The notes below the pieces were generated by a model. That model was not told the DNA's origin, did not search any database, and worked only from the letters and a program-made list of their open reading frames with translations. From an uncultured Lachnospiraceae bacterium (lineage in GTDB: Bacteria; Bacillota; Clostridia; Lachnospirales; Lachnospiraceae), in the NCBI GenBank assembly GCA_910583605.1, contig CAJTXN010000001.1, positions 1 through 64,000 on the forward strand: a stretch of DNA of 64,000 nucleotides. Direction: 5' to 3'. Numbering within the stretch: position 1 is the stretch's first letter; each line of letters begins with the position of its first letter. Position numbers and translations under genes: made by a program. This document shows, piece by piece, positions 15,264 through 23,195 of the stretch.

Positions 15264-16426
15264 AATCATTGAGTACAAGAACTGCAGGATTTACCGACTC
15301 TGTCATACGAAGAATGACAAGAATATCCAATCAGTATGGAGCCATCAATTTATCCCAGGGGTTTCCGGATTTTGAACCGCCCGGAGCGATTACGGACAGG
15401 CTGGCAGAGATTGCGGCGGATGGCCCTCATCAGTACGCCCTGACCTGGGGAGCGGAGAACTTTCGGATTGCCCTGGCAAAGAAACAGGAGCATTTTTCCG
15501 GGCTGTCAATTGATTCCGAATCAGAAATCGTAGTAACCTGCGGAAGTACGGAGGCAATGATGGCAGCAATGATGTCTGTCTGTAATCCGGGAGAAAAAGT
15601 AGTAATTTTTTCACCTTTTTATGAAAATTATGGTGCAGATACCATTTTGTCCGGTGCAGAACCGGTTTATGTTCCATTAAAACCCCCGGCATTTGGATTT
15701 GACGGGGACGAATTAGAAGCTGCAATGCGGCAGGAAGGAGTAAAGGCGCTGATTCTCTGCAATCCTTCCAACCCCTGCGGAAAGGTATTTACACGAGAAG
15801 AACTGCAGATAATTGCGGATCTGGCAATTAAATATGATATTTATGTCATTACAGATGAAGTCTATGAACATATTGTATATCAGCCGTATGAACATGTATA
15901 TATGGCGGCGATTCCGGGTATGAGGGAAAGAACCATTACCTGCAGTTCTCTTTCTAAAACATATTCCATTACCGGATGGAGACTGGGATATGTGATTGCA
16001 CCGCCGGAGATTACCGACAGAATTAAAAAAGTGCATGATTTCTTAACGGTAGGAGCTGCGGCACCATTAATGGAAGCTGCAGTGACAGGTTTGCAATTTG
16101 ATGATATATACTATCAGGAATTGCAGCAGCATTATACGCATATGAGGAATCTGTTTCTGAACGGTTTAAAAGATATCGGATTGAGTGTTACGGAACCGGA
16201 AGGAGCATATTATGTATTGATGGATATCAGTGAATTTGGGTATGAAAAAGACACCGTCTTTTGTGAAGAACTGGCAAGAAACATCGGAGTAGGAGCGGTA
16301 CCTGGTTCCGGTTTTTTTAAAGACTGTAACAGTCAGTATATCCGTTTCCATTTTGCGAAGCAGGATGAAACGCTGAAAGGTGCTCTGGAGCGATTGGCGG
16401 ATATAAAGGTTAAAATGAAGAAATAA
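15260..16426 (+). CDS. PLP-dependent aminotransferase, methionine/kynurenine type
   Basis: Class I aminotransferase of 388 residues. The N-terminal INLSQGFPDFEPP matches the methionine aminotransferase YbdL and kynurenine aminotransferase group. Cofactor-binding features are NPSNPCGKVF, ITDEVYEHI, and SLSKTYSITGWRLGY with the PLP lysine. The ATGA overlap with the dehydrogenase gene and position at the end of the met operon suggest it transaminates 4-methylthio-2-oxobutyrate to methionine. Other aromatic or aspartate substrates cannot be excluded. Its 3' end overlaps the convergent yolD-like gene by 17 bp, and no terminator is visible between them. Confidence 0.9.
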   Translation: MKSLSTRTAGFTDSVIRRMTRISNQYGAINLSQGFPDFEPPGAITDRLAEIAADGPHQYALTWGAENFRIALAKKQEHFSGLSIDSESEIVVTCGSTEAMMAAMMSVCNPGEKVVIFSPFYENYGADTILSGAEPVYVPLKPPAFGFDGDELEAAMRQEGVKALILCNPSNPCGKVFTREELQIIADLAIKYDIYVITDEVYEHIVYQPYEHVYMAAIPGMRERTITCSSLSKTYSITGWRLGYVIAPPEITDRIKKVHDFLTVGAAAPLMEAAVTGLQFDDIYYQELQQHYTHMRNLFLNGLKDIGLSVTEPEGAYYVLMDISEFGYEKDTVFCEELARNIGVGAVPGSGFFKDCNSQYIRFHFAKQDETLKGALERLADIKVKMKK

Positions 16427-16727
16427 GTTCTATATCACGGATATCATCAAAACTTAATTTTGTATTGACAATCTGCAAGGTGCGGCTGCTGGAAGAGAAG
16501 CGGGAAACCATACCCGTAATCTTCAGATATTCATTTCCTTCATAATAGATGACCGTAATTATGTCGTTGGGTTTTATCCGGTGTAATATCCGGTCCAGCT
16601 CCGCCTTTTTATCTTCGGACAGTTCCGTTTTGGGAACAATGTTTTTTTCTTTTTGCAATAATGCTTCCCGCAGACCTTTTAATGCATCGAAAGAAGCAAA
16701 TTGTTTTGCACGGTCGCTATTCGCCAC
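16410..16727 (-). CDS. YolD-like family protein
   Basis: Small protein of 105 residues with the family start MANSDRAKQFASFDALKGLR. YolD-like proteins usually accompany Y-family polymerases and may be functional equivalents of UmuD. It starts with GTG, 7 nt after AGGAGGA on the minus strand, and overlaps the polymerase gene by 11 bp, so the two are translated together under the same SOS promoter. The biochemical role of the family is unknown. Confidence 0.85.
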   Translation of the reverse strand: MANSDRAKQFASFDALKGLREALLQKEKNIVPKTELSEDKKAELDRILHRIKPNDIITVIYYEGNEYLKITGMVSRFSSSSRTLQIVNTKLSFDDIRDIELISSF

Positions 16728-17979
16728 TTTTATGTCCTCCTATCTGGTGATTCCGCTCTAAGGTTGTACCGGCTTCCAGAAGATTCATTCCTTTAATTAT
16801 GGAATTTCTGCCGTATTTTGCCCGGATATCCAAAACCGCCTGCTGAACTTTTCTGTCTTTTTCCAAATCTTCCGGTCCGATAAACAAATCATACTGCTCA
16901 CAGGCTTCATCGATTACATCATTAAAAGTAATGGTTATCCTGCGGATGGGAGTCAGGCGGTTTACAATCTGTTCATATAATTCTGTAACATATCCGGTGA
17001 TGACTTTAACGGAATTGGTGACAACCGTCATCCGTCTGGTACCGCCTGCCGGTTTCAGGGCATCCCTGGAATATCCGATATGGAGGGAAACGGAGTTTGT
17101 GACCAGTTTTTTTTCTACCAGATCAAGACAGAGTAAATCGGTAATTTCTTTTACGATCAACAATCCTTCTTCATATTTGTAATCCCGCATCAATACCTGT
17201 CCGCTAGATAAAGAATTGCTTTTAGCTTTATATGCCTTGATTTCGGCAATGGTGACAGGTTCCCGTCCCCAGGCATGGTCGATCAGATACTCCGCATCCA
17301 CACCAAACGTCTGGTATAAGATGGAGGTGTCTGCCATGGCAACCTCTTTCATTGTAAAGATTCCCATCAGGGAAAGTCTTTTTGCGATGCCCGGACCGAT
17401 ACGCCAAAAATCGGTAATGGGTTTGTGAGACCACAGGGTTTTCCGGTAAATGGCTTCGTCCAGATATCCGATCCGGTCGTTCGTGTGCTTGGCGGTAATA
17501 TCCAGTGCAACTTTGGCCAGATACAGATTGGTGCCGATGCCGCAGGCAGCAGGAACATGAAGGGTATCCATGATATCCTGCATGATGGTGATCGCAAGTT
17601 CTCTGGATGTCATATGGTAGAGAGAGAGGTAATCGGTAACGTCTAAAAAAGCTTCATCAATGGAATATACCTGTATATCTTCTTTAGAAATATATTTTAA
17701 ATATATGGCATAAATATCGGCAGAATAATCAATATATAACTGCATTCTCGGAGGTGCCATGATATATTGCAGATGAATGGGAATCTCATATACACGGCAG
17801 CGGTTTTTTACTCCTGAAGCACGAAGGGAAGGGGATACGGCAAGACAGATGGTACCTCTGTCCCGTTCCGGGTCAGCCACCACAAGATTGGTGGTAAACG
17901 GATCTAAATTCCGCTCCGCACATTCTACGGAAGCGTAAAATGATTTTAAGTCAATACATAAATAGATACGGTTCTGCAT
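16717..17979 (-). CDS. Y-family translesion DNA polymerase (UmuC/DinB-like)
   Basis: Error-prone polymerase of 420 residues. The catalytic palm has CIDLKSFYASVECAER near the N-terminus with the metal-binding Asp, and YSIDEAFLDV with the paired acidic residues. The thumb has the helix-hairpin-helix pattern FWRIGPGIAKRLSLMGI. It resembles the Bacillus UvrX/YqjW group more than DinB because it is longer and is paired with a yolD-like gene. A LexA box with one mismatch lies 85 bp upstream, so DNA damage should induce it. Confidence 0.93.
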   Translation of the reverse strand: MQNRIYLCIDLKSFYASVECAERNLDPFTTNLVVADPERDRGTICLAVSPSLRASGVKNRCRVYEIPIHLQYIMAPPRMQLYIDYSADIYAIYLKYISKEDIQVYSIDEAFLDVTDYLSLYHMTSRELAITIMQDIMDTLHVPAACGIGTNLYLAKVALDITAKHTNDRIGYLDEAIYRKTLWSHKPITDFWRIGPGIAKRLSLMGIFTMKEVAMADTSILYQTFGVDAEYLIDHAWGREPVTIAEIKAYKAKSNSLSSGQVLMRDYKYEEGLLIVKEITDLLCLDLVEKKLVTNSVSLHIGYSRDALKPAGGTRRMTVVTNSVKVITGYVTELYEQIVNRLTPIRRITITFNDVIDEACEQYDLFIGPEDLEKDRKVQQAVLDIRAKYGRNSIIKGMNLLEAGTTLERNHQIGGHKSGE

Positions 17980-18007
17980 TTCTATCTCCCGGTCAGATAT
18001 CAGAGTT

Positions 18008-18035
18008 ATCTTATTTTTATAATATAGTTTGTCAA
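18008..18035 (-). promoter_or_regulatory. Promoter of the polymerase/yolD operon
   Basis: On the minus strand TTGACA (18035-18030), a 16-bp spacer and TAAGAT (18013-18008). The -10 is weak, as is common for SOS-controlled genes. It lies 29 bp upstream of the start codon. Confidence 0.55.
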
Positions 18036-18063
18036 TATTATTATGGAATATACATCATTATAA

Positions 18064-18077
18064 CAAACGAATGTTCG
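18064..18077. promoter_or_regulatory. Candidate LexA (SOS) box
   Basis: CAAACGAATGTTCG matches the Gram-positive consensus CGAAC-N4-GTTCG at 9 of 10 fixed positions. It lies 28 bp upstream of the -35 of the polymerase operon. The recA gene in this window has a perfect version. Confidence 0.6.
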
Positions 18078-18163
18078 GATGTAAAATATCAAATGTTTTA
18101 TGGCAGATTCCATATGCAGGTGTGTATTACGGTTTTATAAATAGAAAAGACAAATAAAAATAA

Positions 18164-18204
18164 AAAACTTCCCTGACAGACAGCCGCCTCTCAGGGAAGT
18201 TTTA
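18164..18204 (-). terminator. Terminator of the flagellin-like gene
   Basis: AACTTCCCTGA (18166-18176) pairs perfectly with TCAGGGAAGTT (18191-18201). On the minus strand the stem is followed by a T run, giving a strong terminator right after the flagellin-like gene. Confidence 0.85.
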
Positions 18205-18208
18205 TTTG

Positions 18209-18985
18209 TTATGCAGTTATATTTAACAGTTTTTTTACGCTGTTTGTTTCTTCTTCCGCTTTTTTCTTTTGCATAAAAAGGGAATATTGTAACAGTGCCT
18301 CTTCTTTTTTCTTTTCCGAAATTGCCTGTGGATAATCTAAATCTTCAATCCGGCTCTTTGCAGCAGATGAATAGTAAGCTGCAGATGAATTATAGTTCAT
18401 GGCGTATTCCAGTGCATTGGTCTGTGCGCCGATGCCGCTTCTGGAATTGCTGACCATGGAGATGGCTTTGTCAATGGTCTTTATACTGAAATTCTTTGTT
18501 AAGTCAAAACCATTGATTCCAAGAGCCTCTAATGTGGCATTGGCAGTGCTTACGGATGTACTGTTTCCGTTGGCATCCGTTGCAAGTTTATAATCTGTTT
18601 TGCTTCCGTCCAGCAATGGATTGGTATTGTAAGAGGTGTTCTTAGCTACATCGCTGATACCTTGTAAAAGCTGGCTGACTTCTTTCTGCATGGCTGCACG
18701 GTCGCTGTTTGTTACGGTAGCGGTATTCGATGCGGATACTGCCAGTTCCCGTATTCTCTGAAGATAATCATTGATACTTTCTAATGCGCCGTCTGCTATA
18801 TTCAGGGCATCTTTTGCGGAGGCCATATTATTTGCTCCGGCTTTATATCCGGATACCTGCACGTTTTCTTTTTCGGCAATGGCAAGTCCGGCGGCATCGT
18901 CTGCGGCACCGTTAATCCGTTTACCACTGGAAAGACTTTCATAACTGCTGCTTAGTGTGTTTGTAATACCTGAAATAGTACTCAT
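18209..18985 (-). CDS. Short flagellin-like protein
   Basis: Protein of 258 residues related to flagellin. The N-terminal half has the recognisable core LSSGKRINGAADDAAGLAIA and LQRIRELAVSASN; the C-terminal part has RSGIGAQTNALEYAMNY and SRIEDLDYPQAIS. It lacks most of the first flagellin helix (the LSSG motif begins near residue 18 instead of about 30) and ends in a lysine-rich tail (KKKAEEETNSVKKLL) instead of the conserved C-terminal helix. Both missing parts form the filament core in normal flagellin. No other flagellar gene is in the window. It may be secreted or interact with flagellin without polymerising; its job is unknown. Confidence 0.85.
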   Translation of the reverse strand: MSTISGITNTLSSSYESLSSGKRINGAADDAAGLAIAEKENVQVSGYKAGANNMASAKDALNIADGALESINDYLQRIRELAVSASNTATVTNSDRAAMQKEVSQLLQGISDVAKNTSYNTNPLLDGSKTDYKLATDANGNSTSVSTANATLEALGINGFDLTKNFSIKTIDKAISMVSNSRSGIGAQTNALEYAMNYNSSAAYYSSAAKSRIEDLDYPQAISEKKKEEALLQYSLFMQKKKAEEETNSVKKLLNITA

Positions 18986-19035
18986 GGTTCATTCACTCCT
19001 TTCATAGGATTTATCGAAATAATATACTTATTTAT

Positions 19036-19064
19036 ATTATAGTATAATATGGAAAAAAAATCAA
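19036..19064 (-). promoter_or_regulatory. Promoter of the flagellin-like gene
   Basis: Minus-strand TTGATT (19064-19059), 17-bp spacer, TATAAT (19041-19036). A CGATAA sequence at 19016-19011 resembles the -10 core of flagellar sigma-28 promoters, but no well-spaced TAAA element goes with it, so sigma-A is the safer call. Confidence 0.6.
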
Positions 19065-19375
19065 CTTAAGATTAGGATTTTTGTAAATTTGAAATATAAT
19101 TGTATTGGACTTTTTAAATATTTATATAGTACATTATTCAATAGGTGTTATAGTTAATAAAAGAAAATATATTTATTATTGACAAATACAATTATTTATG
19201 ATAAAACCAATAAAGATATAGATTTGATACTTTTAATAATTATATTATTAGAAATCCCTGTTTCGAATTTAATGATATGATATCAGTTATCATAATAACT
19301 TTTGTCTCTTTTCAGGTAGTGGCCTGGCAGATTATACAGAGTGCTAAATTTGAAGAAAACCTCTGTGTCTTTCGG

Positions 19376-19404
19376 TTGATACTTTACCATAAATATGTTA
19401 AAAT
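19376..19404 (+). promoter_or_regulatory. Promoter of the FIST/c-di-GMP signalling cluster
   Basis: TTGATA (19376-19381), 17-bp spacer, TAAAAT (19399-19404), about 50 bp before the FIST gene start. The intergenic region from 19020 to 19300 is extremely AT-rich and holds another candidate (TTGACA at 19179-19184 with TAAAAC at 19202-19207). No gene is seen in this divergent control region. Confidence 0.6.
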
Positions 19405-19453
19405 AAAACTAACTGCAAATTTAGGGAAGGAATGTCTTGAAAGAGGTATAGAT

Positions 19454-20554
19454 ATGAAAACTGTAACAGGAAGAAGTACAAAATGTGATGTTGGAAAAGC
19501 AATTGAAGAAGCAGTATCAAAAATATCGGATGTTCCTGTCCTGATTATTTTTTCGGCAGATGAAGAGAATTTTAGTGAATACTCTATTCTTCTTTCTTCA
19601 AGGTTTCCTCAGAGCATAGTGGTTGGAAGTACAAGTTACATACATATGTGTGAACAGGGATATTCCAAAGAGGGGATTTGTCTGACAGCAATATCCGATA
19701 TAAAGTGCTGCGGTGGTGTAATCGAAGAAGCGGGAAGATTCCCGGGAAAATATATTGATAGATTTAAAGCAGATGTTTCAAAGATTTCGGACCGGGAAAA
19801 CGGTGTGTGTTTTGAGTTGTGCGCGTTAACATATTATTGCGAGGAGTTATTTTTAGACAGGCTTCATCATATATTGAAAGAGAGAAACATACCGTTATTC
19901 GGAGGTTCTGCCGGCTCCGTAAAATCCAAAGGCAGCGCCGTGATCAGTTATAACGGCAAAGTATATACGGAAGCTGTTGCTTATATATTTTTATACGGAC
20001 AGTTCAGGCTTCATTTTTATAAAGAAAATATTTTTAAACCAATGAAGCATCAATATGTTGTTACCGATGCGGAAGTATCAGAACGGATTGTATATGAATA
20101 TAACAATGTGCCGGCTGCCAGAATCATAGCAAAGGCATTGGGAACGGATATTGTTTCCCTGCAGTCTGTGCTGGCGGAACATCCCATGGGCAGAATGGTG
20201 GATAATGATATCTATATTACGGATCACATTGGTGTAGTACAGGACGAAGGATTGAAATATTATGCTACCGTGTACAATAATACCAGAGTGGTAATGCTGG
20301 AAGCAGATGATTATAAAAAAGTATTCCAGGAAACTATGAAGAACATTTATGATAAAACAGGGATTCCTGACTTTGCTGTTGTGATTAATTGTGTTTCAAG
20401 AAGTATTCGATTTGAGAATGATTCTTATTTACCAGAGTATTACAGCGGATTAAAGAATGGATTTGGAAGCTTTATCTGTTTTTCAGGTTACGGAGAACAG
20501 CTCAATAATCATCATTTGAATCAGACAATGGTTATCGCTACATTTTCAAATTAA
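19454..20554 (+). CDS. FIST-domain sensory protein
   Basis: A 366-residue protein without membrane segments, made of FIST N- and C-terminal domains. Visible family features include the PQSIVVGSTS region, PLFGGSAGS (glycine-rich loop near the middle) and a C-terminal half ending GFGSFICFSGYGEQLN. FIST domains are predicted small-ligand sensors found with two-component and c-di-GMP proteins. I start at ATG 19454 after AGAGGT; the frame stays open to 19277, but that stretch contains the promoter and encodes no recognisable domain. It is the first gene of the cluster, 33 bp before the hydrogenase-like/EAL gene, and may sense the input for it. Confidence 0.85.
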   Translation: MKTVTGRSTKCDVGKAIEEAVSKISDVPVLIIFSADEENFSEYSILLSSRFPQSIVVGSTSYIHMCEQGYSKEGICLTAISDIKCCGGVIEEAGRFPGKYIDRFKADVSKISDRENGVCFELCALTYYCEELFLDRLHHILKERNIPLFGGSAGSVKSKGSAVISYNGKVYTEAVAYIFLYGQFRLHFYKENIFKPMKHQYVVTDAEVSERIVYEYNNVPAARIIAKALGTDIVSLQSVLAEHPMGRMVDNDIYITDHIGVVQDEGLKYYATVYNNTRVVMLEADDYKKVFQETMKNIYDKTGIPDFAVVINCVSRSIRFENDSYLPEYYSGLKNGFGSFICFSGYGEQLNNHHLNQTMVIATFSN

Positions 20555-20587
20555 TTATTAAAGCAGTTAGAAAGTTGAGGGATACAT

Positions 20588-23167
20588 ATGAAAAAACTCA
20601 ATCTAGGTCGTATCTTTACAAATGATAATTGCATTGCCTGTAACAGGTGCATATCGAAATGCCCGATTACCGGTGCAAATTATTTTGTTAATCGGAATGG
20701 TAAGGCAAGAATTGAAGTAGACGGTAATAAGTGTATTCAGTGCGGATATTGTATGGATGCCTGTATTCATGGTGCGCGGGAATACAAGGATGATATTGAC
20801 TTATTTATGGATGAGTTGTCAGCGGGCGGGAAGTTCTCGGTAATTCTGGCGCCTTCTTTTTTTATAAATTATATAGAACTGGCAGAACATGTGATAGGTT
20901 ACTTAAAACATCTGGGTGTTGAGAAAGTTTATAATGCAGGTTTTGGAGCGGATATTTCCGTCTGGAGCAGTTTAAATTATCTGGATACCCATCAGGACGG
21001 AGCGGTGATATCTGCCAATTGCCCGGCAATCGTAAACTATATTGAAAAAGAGCTGCCGGAACTGATACCGAATCTGATACCTGTACAGACACCGGTCTTC
21101 TGTACGGCAATCTATGCAAAGAAATATCTTGGAGACAGTAATTCCATGGTGTTAATTTCTCCATGTATTGCCAAGAGTGAAGAAATATGTTCTCAGTCTG
21201 AAGCAGATATAAAGTATAATGTTACATTCCGTCATTTGTTTGAAAAACTGGAAGGGATTGATATAAGCAACTATCACGGGGAAGTGGATCTTGATGATGT
21301 GGGATTGGGAAATATATTTCCGTTTCCGGGCGGATTAAAAGAATATATTGAGTACTTTGCCGGGTATGAGAAATTAATCTGGAAGCTGGATGAAGGCGGT
21401 ACAGTCTATAAGAAGTTTCCGTATTTTAAAGATGAGAAACTGGTCCGCAAATTGTATGCAGTGGATGCCTTAAGCTGTAACCGGGGCTGTATTTACGGTC
21501 CGGGTACAGACTGTTCCACGGTAAATAAGGACGCTTTTTTTGGAAATATCACGGCCATCCGTTCCAAGCATTACAACGAAAGGGGAAATTTTTGTGATGA
21601 ACAGCTGTCGATAAAAGAACGTCGTGAAATGATGAATCAGTTTTTCTCAAATTTAAATCCTGAGGATTTTGCCAGAACATTTCAGGATCGGTATGAACAG
21701 CAGTATCCGGTTCCGGAAGAAACCATCGAAGATATATTTACACAGATGAATAAAAATACCTTTGATGAAAGAAACATCAACTGCCAGTCCTGCGGATATG
21801 AAACCTGCAGCGATATGGTGCGGGCAGTGGCGTTGGGATATAATGATATGAACAATTGTATTCATTATTCAAAAGAAAGGAATATCCGGCTTCTGTCTAC
21901 CGACACCATTACAGGGATTCCAAATGAAAATGCTTATATAATGTTTCTGCAGAAACTTGTTGACTATGGCAGGGCTTCGGAATATGTGGTTGCCAATCTG
22001 AATATTAAGAATTTTACACTGGTTAATGAGCGGTTCGGTTCGGAAAAGGGAGATGAAGTCATACGCTTTTTCTCAAAGAAATTAAATGAACTGGCGGATA
22101 AGGACGAAATTGTTTCCAGAGTCGGAGGGAATAATTATTTTGCTGCATTTAAAAAAGAAGGTTTTGCCGAAAAACTTGAGAAATGTAATTCGATTACGGT
22201 TCAGATAGAAAATCTGGATGAAATAATCGAATATCCGATTCAGATTCGCGCAGGTATTTATTATATTCAGGAACAAGATACCGTGGTCAGTGAAATTAAT
22301 AACAAGGTGGCAATTGCGTTCGGATATGCGAAACGGGTGGAAAGCAAGGATTTTGTGTATTTTGATGAAAATATCCGAAAAGAATTATATCAGGAAATGC
22401 TGATCCGGAAGATGTTGCCGAAAGCTCTGGAAAATAATGAATTTGTAGTATTTTATCAGCCAAAGGTATCGTTGGAAACTTATAAACTCAGCGGTGCGGA
22501 AGCATTGGTCCGCTGGAAACAGAATGGCGAAATCGTTCCACCGATAAAATTTATTCCGATATGTGAAAAAAACGGATTTGTGAAGCAGATAGATTTTTAT
22601 GTTTTAGAGCAGATATGCAGAAAAATCCGCACATGGCTGGATGAAGGACTTGAGATTGTTAAAATATCTTCAAATTTCTCAAAGCATCATTTTGAAGAAA
22701 AAAATATTGCAGATAAAATATGCGGTATCGTTGATAAGTGGAATGTGCCTCATGAATACATAGAAGTAGAATTTACGGAAACGGCATATATTGACAGACA
22801 GGATATACTCAGTGATACCATTGAAAAACTGAAGTCGTATGGTTTTTCTTCATCCATGGATGATTTCGGTTCCGGATATTCTTCCCTCAGTCTGCTGCAG
22901 GCATTGAATTTTGATGTTCTTAAATTAGATAAATCATTATTGGGAAGAGGAGTGAATGATTTAAGGACAAATAAAATTATTGCCAACATAATTGCCATGA
23001 CTAAAGACTTAAATATGGAAATCATTGCAGAAGGTGTGGAGACGAGACAGGAACTGGAAATGCTGCACAGGCTGAATTGTAATGTTGTTCAAGGTTATAT
23101 ATTTGATAAACCTTTGCCTGAAGAGGAATTTTATAAACGGCTGCTGAACAAGGAATACAGGATTTGA
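20588..23167 (+). CDS. Ferredoxin / [FeFe]-hydrogenase-like / degenerate GGDEF / EAL fusion protein
   Basis: An 859-residue soluble fusion. Residues 15-59 hold two [4Fe-4S] motifs (CIACNRCISKC and CIQCGYCMDAC). Residues about 80-310 are an [FeFe]-hydrogenase large-subunit domain with the four cluster cysteines present: Cys145 (SANCP), Cys193 (SPCIAK), Cys297 and Cys301 (CNRGC). The proton-transfer Cys that normally precedes Cys145 is Asn144. A small Fe-S domain begins at Cys399 (CQSCGYETC). A GGDEF domain has GGNNY at 513-517, so it should not make c-di-GMP. The EAL domain keeps EAL (638-640), DDFGSGYSSL and EGVET, so c-di-GMP phosphodiesterase activity is likely. It resembles sensory hydrogenases; the sensed signal (H2, CO or redox) is inferred. 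Confidence 0.88.
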   Translation: MKKLNLGRIFTNDNCIACNRCISKCPITGANYFVNRNGKARIEVDGNKCIQCGYCMDACIHGAREYKDDIDLFMDELSAGGKFSVILAPSFFINYIELAEHVIGYLKHLGVEKVYNAGFGADISVWSSLNYLDTHQDGAVISANCPAIVNYIEKELPELIPNLIPVQTPVFCTAIYAKKYLGDSNSMVLISPCIAKSEEICSQSEADIKYNVTFRHLFEKLEGIDISNYHGEVDLDDVGLGNIFPFPGGLKEYIEYFAGYEKLIWKLDEGGTVYKKFPYFKDEKLVRKLYAVDALSCNRGCIYGPGTDCSTVNKDAFFGNITAIRSKHYNERGNFCDEQLSIKERREMMNQFFSNLNPEDFARTFQDRYEQQYPVPEETIEDIFTQMNKNTFDERNINCQSCGYETCSDMVRAVALGYNDMNNCIHYSKERNIRLLSTDTITGIPNENAYIMFLQKLVDYGRASEYVVANLNIKNFTLVNERFGSEKGDEVIRFFSKKLNELADKDEIVSRVGGNNYFAAFKKEGFAEKLEKCNSITVQIENLDEIIEYPIQIRAGIYYIQEQDTVVSEINNKVAIAFGYAKRVESKDFVYFDENIRKELYQEMLIRKMLPKALENNEFVVFYQPKVSLETYKLSGAEALVRWKQNGEIVPPIKFIPICEKNGFVKQIDFYVLEQICRKIRTWLDEGLEIVKISSNFSKHHFEEKNIADKICGIVDKWNVPHEYIEVEFTETAYIDRQDILSDTIEKLKSYGFSSSMDDFGSGYSSLSLLQALNFDVLKLDKSLLGRGVNDLRTNKIIANIIAMTKDLNMEIIAEGVETRQELEMLHRLNCNVVQGYIFDKPLPEEEFYKRLLNKEYRI

Positions 23168-23195
23168 ATTTAATTTATTCACGGAGGCTAAAACG

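Noticed and set aside
19305..19375. c-di-GMP riboswitch before the FIST gene
   Set aside because: The conserved aptamer motifs are not found; only a short CAGAG/CTCTG stem is visible, and it lies upstream of the predicted promoter.
19277..19453. N-terminal extension of the FIST gene (hydrophobic stretch)
   Set aside because: It overlaps a good promoter (19376-19404), has no ribosome-binding site, and shows no domain; ATG 19454 has AGAGGT in place.
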